Positions 59,969-64,000 of a stretch of 64,000 bases of DNA are shown here, piece by piece. The translations under genes were made by a program, and so were the position numbers. Origin of the DNA: Nakamurella sp. PAMC28650 (GTDB lineage: Bacteria > Actinomycetota > Actinomycetes > Mycobacteriales > Nakamurellaceae); contig NZ_CP060298.1 in assembly GCF_014303395.1 (NCBI RefSeq), positions 3,677,001-3,741,000 of the forward strand. Reading direction: 5' to 3'. The notes beneath the pieces are model-generated. The model was not told the origin of the DNA. It did not search any database and was given only the letters and a program-made list of their open reading frames with translations. Each line of letters begins with the position of its first letter. The stretch's first letter is position 1.

Positions 59969-61192
59969 TAGGGCGTCCACCCCGGTGGCCACGAGGCCGC
60001 CGTCCAGGGACTCGTCGGCGGCCCAGCGATCCAGCAGGGCCAGCGCGTGCGGCGTGTCCAGATCGTCCGCGAGCGCGGCCCGCAGACTGGCCAGGACCTC
60101 CTCCGCCGGCGCTCCGGTACGCGCGGCGGCCGTCCGCCACGCGGCCAGGCGCACGACGGCCGTCTCGAGCAGTGCGGAGTCCCAGAAGCGGTCCTCGCGG
60201 TAGTGCCCGGCGAACAGGGCCAACCGGACGGCCATCGGGTCGACGCCGTCCTGTCGGAGCTTGGAGACGAACACCAGGTTTCCTCTGGATTTCGACATCT
60301 TCTCGCCGTCCAGGCCGATCATCCCGGCGTGCGTGTAGTGCTGCGCGAATCGGTCCGCTCCGGCCAGCACCTCCGCGTGGGCGGCCGAACACTCGTGGTG
60401 CGGGAAGATCAGGTCGCTGCCGCCGCCCTGCACGTCGATCGGGCGACCGGTGCTGAACACGCCCAGTCGGTTGCCGGCGATGGCGGCGCACTCGATGTGC
60501 CACCCGGCCCGGCCCGCCCCGAGCGGCGAGGGCCAGGAGGGCTCACCCGGACGGGCCATCCGCCACAGCACCGGATCGAGGTGGTGCTTCTTGCCGGAGC
60601 GGTCCGGGTCGCCTCCGCGTTCGGCGAACAACCTGTCCATGGTCGACTCGTCGTAGCGTGACTCGTAGCCGAAACGTCCGGAGGACTCGACGTCGAAGTA
60701 CACGTCGGGGAACTCGTCGTCGGCCAACCGATAGGCCGCCCCGCTCTCCAACAACTCCTCCACGGCGGCGGAGACCTCGGACATGGCCTCGACCGCGCCG
60801 ATGTAGTCCCGCGGGGGCAGCACCCGCAGGGCCGTCATGTCCTGACGGAACAGTTCGATCTGTTCCTCCGCGAGGTGCGACCAGTGGACGCCGTCGCGCT
60901 CGGCCCGCTCCAGCAGCGGGTCGTCGATGTCGGTGATGTTCTGCACGTAGTGCACCCGGTGGCCGAGGTCCAGCCAGTAGCGCTGCACCAGGTCGAAAGC
61001 GAGGTAGGTGGCGGCGTGACCGAGGTGGGTCGAGTCGTACGGGGTGATCCCGCAGACGTAGATGTTGGCCTCCGCACCCGGATCGGTCGGCCGGACGGTA
61101 CCGGTCGAGGAGTCGAACAGACTCAGTCCGGGCCCGGTCGCAGCCGAGATCGCAGAGAGGGAGGGAACTGACGGAGAGGCCCAGGCACGCAC
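59948..61192 (-). CDS. mshC: Cysteine:glucosaminyl-inositol ligase MshC (mycothiol synthesis)
   Basis: A 414-residue ligase related to cysteinyl-tRNA synthetase. It joins cysteine to glucosaminyl-inositol with ATP, the third-to-last step of mycothiol assembly. [20 protein letters not shown] carries the zinc Cys and HIGH-like motif, [18 protein letters not shown] and [20 protein letters not shown] bind cysteine and zinc, and [10 protein letters not shown] is the KMSKS loop. It lacks the tRNA anticodon domain. The GTG at 61192 gives the usual [12 protein letters not shown] start. Confidence 0.94.
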   Translation of the reverse strand: MRAWASPSVPSLSAISAATGPGLSLFDSSTGTVRPTDPGAEANIYVCGITPYDSTHLGHAATYLAFDLVQRYWLDLGHRVHYVQNITDIDDPLLERAERDGVHWSHLAEEQIELFRQDMTALRVLPPRDYIGAVEAMSEVSAAVEELLESGAAYRLADDEFPDVYFDVESSGRFGYESRYDESTMDRLFAERGGDPDRSGKKHHLDPVLWRMARPGEPSWPSPLGAGRAGWHIECAAIAGNRLGVFSTGRPIDVQGGGSDLIFPHHECSAAHAEVLAGADRFAQHYTHAGMIGLDGEKMSKSRGNLVFVSKLRQDGVDPMAVRLALFAGHYREDRFWDSALLETAVVRLAAWRTAAARTGAPAEEVLASLRAALADDLDTPHALALLDRWAADESLDGGLVATGVDALLGVNLH

Positions 61193-61201
61193 CGGTCGAG
61201 T

Positions 61202-61963
61202 TTATCCAAGCACGGGGGTGTCCCCGGACCGCCCGGGCAGCACGTGCCGGTTCGCCTGCACGACGCGGCGCTGCCATCTGGCCAGCTGCGTCCCCCGGAC
61301 CCGTTGCGGTGGTGAGGATTCGGCGAACATCAGGTTACCGCGGTCCCGGTGGTGCGGCAGGTTCATCGCGTGCCCCAGTTCGTGCGCGAGCACCGTCTCG
61401 TCGTAGCTGTGCCGGTCGCCCTCGTCGAACAGTGCCGCCTGCGTGATCACCCAGTCCGCCGAGATCCCGAGCGAACACCCGGTGGTGTGGCCGGCGATCC
61501 GGCGGACCACCACCACGGTGATCGGGGATCCCACGAGTGCGGCGGCCGGACCCGCGGACGGGTCGCCCAGGTGACGACGGTAGAACTCGGTGCGACCCAG
61601 CAGATCGTCCACCACGAGCCCGCGGTTGGCCCGCGGGTCGAGGGCCGCCGCCGGCGGGGGCTCGGTGACGGTACGGATGCCCACGACCCGCACCCGGACA
61701 CCGGCCTCGGCGCGCAGCACCCGGTCGGCCGTCGCCAGGGCGGGCTGCACGCGCTCGGGCGTGCTCAGCGGTCGCCCGGCCTCGTCGGACAGGATCAACA
61801 CCTGCACCCGGAGAATGCCGAGGTTCCGTTCGCGACCACTCAACGTGTCGAAGGCAGCCTCGCCGGCCCGGGCCGCCGCACTGGCCAGGTCGACCGTCAT
61901 CCCGGCCGCTGTCCTGCCCAAGGTCCGTCCGAACCCGGTGAGTGGCACCATGAACCGCGTCAT
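61202..61963 (-). CDS. Zincin-type metalloprotease, unknown family
   Basis: A 253-residue protein without a clear signal peptide. The motif HELGHAMNLPHH (His194, Glu195, His198, His204) fits the HExxHxxxxxH pattern of metzincin-like zinc proteases, and GNLMF shortly after may be the Met-turn. The N-terminal half has an alpha/beta pattern (LGILRVQVLILSDEAGRPLS, GVRVRVVGIRTVTE). It lies nine bases upstream of mshC on the same strand and 13 downstream of the SCO1664-type gene, so it is in the same operon. The substrate is unknown. Confidence 0.7.
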   Translation of the reverse strand: MTRFMVPLTGFGRTLGRTAAGMTVDLASAAARAGEAAFDTLSGRERNLGILRVQVLILSDEAGRPLSTPERVQPALATADRVLRAEAGVRVRVVGIRTVTEPPPAAALDPRANRGLVVDDLLGRTEFYRRHLGDPSAGPAAALVGSPITVVVVRRIAGHTTGCSLGISADWVITQAALFDEGDRHSYDETVLAHELGHAMNLPHHRDRGNLMFAESSPPQRVRGTQLARWQRRVVQANRHVLPGRSGDTPVLG

Positions 61964-61976
61964 CGGCCGGTCACGG

Positions 61977-62867
61977 CTACAGCGGCGGCCACGGGATGGG
62001 CGTCCGTCCCCGTGGGGGCATCGGATAGATCGGGTACATCTCCAGGTAGTCGATCCGCTTGGCCAGTTCGTCGACCTCGCTGACGGTCAGGTACCCGTGC
62101 ATGTCCTCGCGGAGGTCCCCGGTCATGCCCTTGGCCAGCCGGTGCAGGCCCTCCCGAACATCTTCCGGCAGCGGCGTCCCGGCCCAGCCCCACAGGATCG
62201 TGCGCAGTTTGTCGTCCGTGTGGAAGCACAGTCCGTGATCGACGCCCAGCACCCGACCGTCCTCGGAACGCAGGATGTGCGAGCCCTTGCGGTCGGCGTT
62301 GTTGACCACCACGTCGAATCCGGCCAGCAGTTGGAGTTTGGCGTCGTCGGCGTGGACCACCGCGACGTCGTCGCCACGGACGTCGACGGCGCGGAGCACC
62401 GGCAGCCATCCACCCGGGATGTCGTCCTCGGGGACCAGGTCGACCAGCTCGTCGGTGTCCCCCGGCTGCTCGATCCAGCACTGCACCATGCCCGACCCGT
62501 ACGGACCGGCCCTCATGATCGTCAGCGGCACGCAGTCCCAGCGCGCGTACTCCGCGATGCGGCGGGCCGCCACCTCCCGATGGGCGAGCGTGCCGTCCGG
62601 GAAGTCCCACAGCGGCCGTTCTCCACGGATCGGCTTGTAGACGCACTCCATCGACAGCCCGTCGACGGAGGCAATGGCCCGCAGGGTCAGGTTCGAGGCG
62701 TCGGTGAGCCGGCCGGTGATCTCCAACGCTCCCTCCGTGAGCACGTGCCGGAGCTCGGCGTCGCGCGAGTCGGAACCGTGGGCCCCGTCGACGACGGGCT
62801 CGAACCCGGAAGCGTTGTCCCCGTGATGATCTGATGCGCGCTCAGGCGTCCGGTCAGCCGATGGCAC
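61977..62867 (-). CDS. SCO1664-family protein (kinase-like fold)
   Basis: A 296-residue protein of the actinobacterial SCO1664 family, which resembles a phosphatidylinositol 3/4-kinase fold. MECVYKPIRGERPLWDFPDG is a likely nucleotide-binding Lys region, GFDVVVNNADRKGSHILRSE resembles the catalytic loop (D-R-K/N) and VLGVDHGLCFHTDDKLRTIL the metal-binding Asp region. The target is unknown. The GTG at 62867 overlaps the DUF3090 stop by 14 bases; MSMEG_4193-type phosphatase, DUF3090 and this gene usually travel with mshC. Confidence 0.85.
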   Translation of the reverse strand: MPSADRTPERASDHHGDNASGFEPVVDGAHGSDSRDAELRHVLTEGALEITGRLTDASNLTLRAIASVDGLSMECVYKPIRGERPLWDFPDGTLAHREVAARRIAEYARWDCVPLTIMRAGPYGSGMVQCWIEQPGDTDELVDLVPEDDIPGGWLPVLRAVDVRGDDVAVVHADDAKLQLLAGFDVVVNNADRKGSHILRSEDGRVLGVDHGLCFHTDDKLRTILWGWAGTPLPEDVREGLHRLAKGMTGDLREDMHGYLTVSEVDELAKRIDYLEMYPIYPMPPRGRTPIPWPPL

Positions 62868-63417
62868 CGCGGTGGTAGCCGTTCAGCCGCGGGCAGATGT
62901 GCCCTTCCGGATCGAGGGGGTTGGCGCACAACGGGCACGGCGGGCGTCCGGCGGACACCACGAGTTCGGCGCGGCGTGCGAAGTCCCGGGCCTCGGCCAG
63001 CGTGAGGAACACCCTGAGCGCGTCCGGACCGTCCTCACGATCCTCCAGGACGATGTCCTCGCCGACCTCCTCCTCGCTGAGGGCCAGCAGCTCGACGATC
63101 ACCTGCGATTCCTCGCCGTCCCACGCCAGCCCCATGGTGCCGACCCGGAACTCGGCGTCGACCGGAGTCGTCAGGGCGAAGTCCTGCCCGGATCCGGATC
63201 CCGTCTGGGGCACCGAGACGTCGAACTGCTGGGCGACCTGCGTGATCAGGGAACCGAGCCGGTCGGCCAGCACCGCGACCTGCTGCTTCTCGCAGGCCAC
63301 CGACAGGATGCGGCGACCGTCGGCGACCTGGACGAAGAATTCGCGTTCGCCGGGTTGCCCGATCGTTCCGGCGAGGAACCGGTCGGGTGAGCGGAAGACG
63401 TGGACCTGTCGTGTCAT
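62854..63417 (-). CDS. DUF3090 family protein
   Basis: A 187-residue protein specific to Actinomycetota. VHVFRSPDRFLAGTIGQPGE and FRVGTMGLAWDGEESQVIVE are family signatures. The C-terminus has CPLCANPLDPEGHICPRLNG, a compact C-x2-C...H-x-C zinc-binding arrangement. The biochemical role is unknown; linkage to mshC suggests a part in thiol metabolism or its regulation, which is inference. Confidence 0.9.
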   Translation of the reverse strand: MTRQVHVFRSPDRFLAGTIGQPGEREFFVQVADGRRILSVACEKQQVAVLADRLGSLITQVAQQFDVSVPQTGSGSGQDFALTTPVDAEFRVGTMGLAWDGEESQVIVELLALSEEEVGEDIVLEDREDGPDALRVFLTLAEARDFARRAELVVSAGRPPCPLCANPLDPEGHICPRLNGYHRGAIG

Positions 63418-63510
63418 GGCATCCCCGAGCTTATGCCAACTGCCCGCGGGCAGGCTCGCGTCTGATTGGTCACCGCGCCCGCCGGCGGGCTCCGGACCAG
63501 CGGGGGTGGC

Positions 63511-63999
63511 TCATCCGGTGACGCCCCCCGGGACGGCATCGGAGCTGGTGTCGGGCCCGGCCTGGTGACGGCCGCCGGTGCCCGGCCCGGCCGCGACGGC
63601 GTCCGGGGCGGCGGCCGGTGCCGTTTCGGGTTTCGGCGCAGGGCGTAACGACCCGAGTTCGCCGGAATCGTTGACCCGTTCGACGAACGGTCGGAGAGGG
63701 GTGTAGCGGACGACCGACAACGAAGCGGGTGCGACGACGATCCGCTGGAAACCGTCCAGGTGCAGGCCCAGTGCGTCGGCCAGCACCGCCTTGATGACAT
63801 CGCCGTGCGAGCACACCAGGATGACGGCGTCCGGCCCGAGCTCTGCACTCAGTTCGCGGATGGCGCCGACGGCCCGGACGCTGACCTCCGCCAGCCCTTC
63901 GCCACCGGGGAAAACCGCCGCGGACGGGTGCGACTGCACGGTCTGCCACAGCTTCTCGCCGCCGAGGTCCTTCAGTTCCCGGCCGGTCCATTCGCCGTA
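63511..63999 (-). CDS. Histidine phosphatase, MSMEG_4193 type (cut by window edge)
   Basis: The C-terminal 162 residues of a phosphoglycerate-mutase-like phosphatase. The visible part begins YGEWTGRELKDLGGEKLWQT, and AVILVCSHGDVIKAVLADAL holds the second catalytic His. The N-terminal RHG motif is outside the window. A disordered Pro/Ala tail follows the domain. It is the first gene of the phosphatase-DUF3090-SCO1664-mshC group here. Confidence 0.85.
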   Translation of the reverse strand, partial: YGEWTGRELKDLGGEKLWQTVQSHPSAAVFPGGEGLAEVSVRAVGAIRELSAELGPDAVILVCSHGDVIKAVLADALGLHLDGFQRIVVAPASLSVVRYTPLRPFVERVNDSGELGSLRPAPKPETAPAAAPDAVAAGPGTGGRHQAGPDTSSDAVPGGVTG

Positions 64000-64000
64000 G

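Overview
This is a high-GC Actinomycetota chromosome segment. Lineage markers are mycothiol biosynthesis (mshC), RbpA, WhiA, ClgR, a SigK-type ECF factor, an actinobacterial HelR-type RNA polymerase motor, and the rapZ-yvcK-whiA-gap-pgk-tpiA-secG gene order. The set resembles Nakamurella or related Frankiales/Geodermatophilales, but the genus is an inference. No rRNA, tRNA or CRISPR array was seen.

Left part (1-17.8 kb) is the accessory-looking section. It holds the N-terminal part of an IS1380-type transposase at the edge, a luciferase-like oxidoreductase, several lipoproteins, a methyltransferase, an MFS exporter, a secreted trypsin-like protease, a DUF294 nucleotidyltransferase with CNMP and CBS domains, an M18 and an M1 peptidase, and two broken genes. 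One broken gene is a membrane protein frameshifted by a 4-bp tandem duplication. The other is a bile-acid-CoA-ligase-like gene with one in-frame TAG. From 18 to 27 kb come a Cys-rich pentapeptide-repeat protein divergent from helR, two membrane proteins, an NCS2 permease, and a thyA-folA pair in which the DHFR carries an extra C-terminal ACT-like domain.

The centre (27-42 kb) is conserved core: M20 hydrolase, clgR, cinA, pgsA, rimO, argA, rbpA, then secG-tpiA-pgk-gap and whiA-yvcK-rapZ-uvrC, nearly all on the minus strand. Divergent from uvrC is a glycogen/trehalose operon (glgX-treY-treZ) that would convert glycogen to trehalose.

The right part (48.8-64 kb) holds a MacAB-like export operon: adaptor, ATPase, permease, DUF5666 lipoprotein, and a 955-residue second adaptor made largely of Ser/Thr/Gly repeats. 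After it come a HAD phosphatase, a PAC2 protein, an HdeD-like membrane protein and sigK. The window ends in the mshC cluster, with a zinc metalloprotease, an SCO1664-family protein, a DUF3090 protein and a phosphoglycerate-mutase-like phosphatase that runs off the edge.

A recurring oddity is the number of short perfect or near-perfect tandem duplications (8 to 79 bp), several exactly at the 3' ends of genes and copying the stop codon, plus two large stem-loops in gene gaps.
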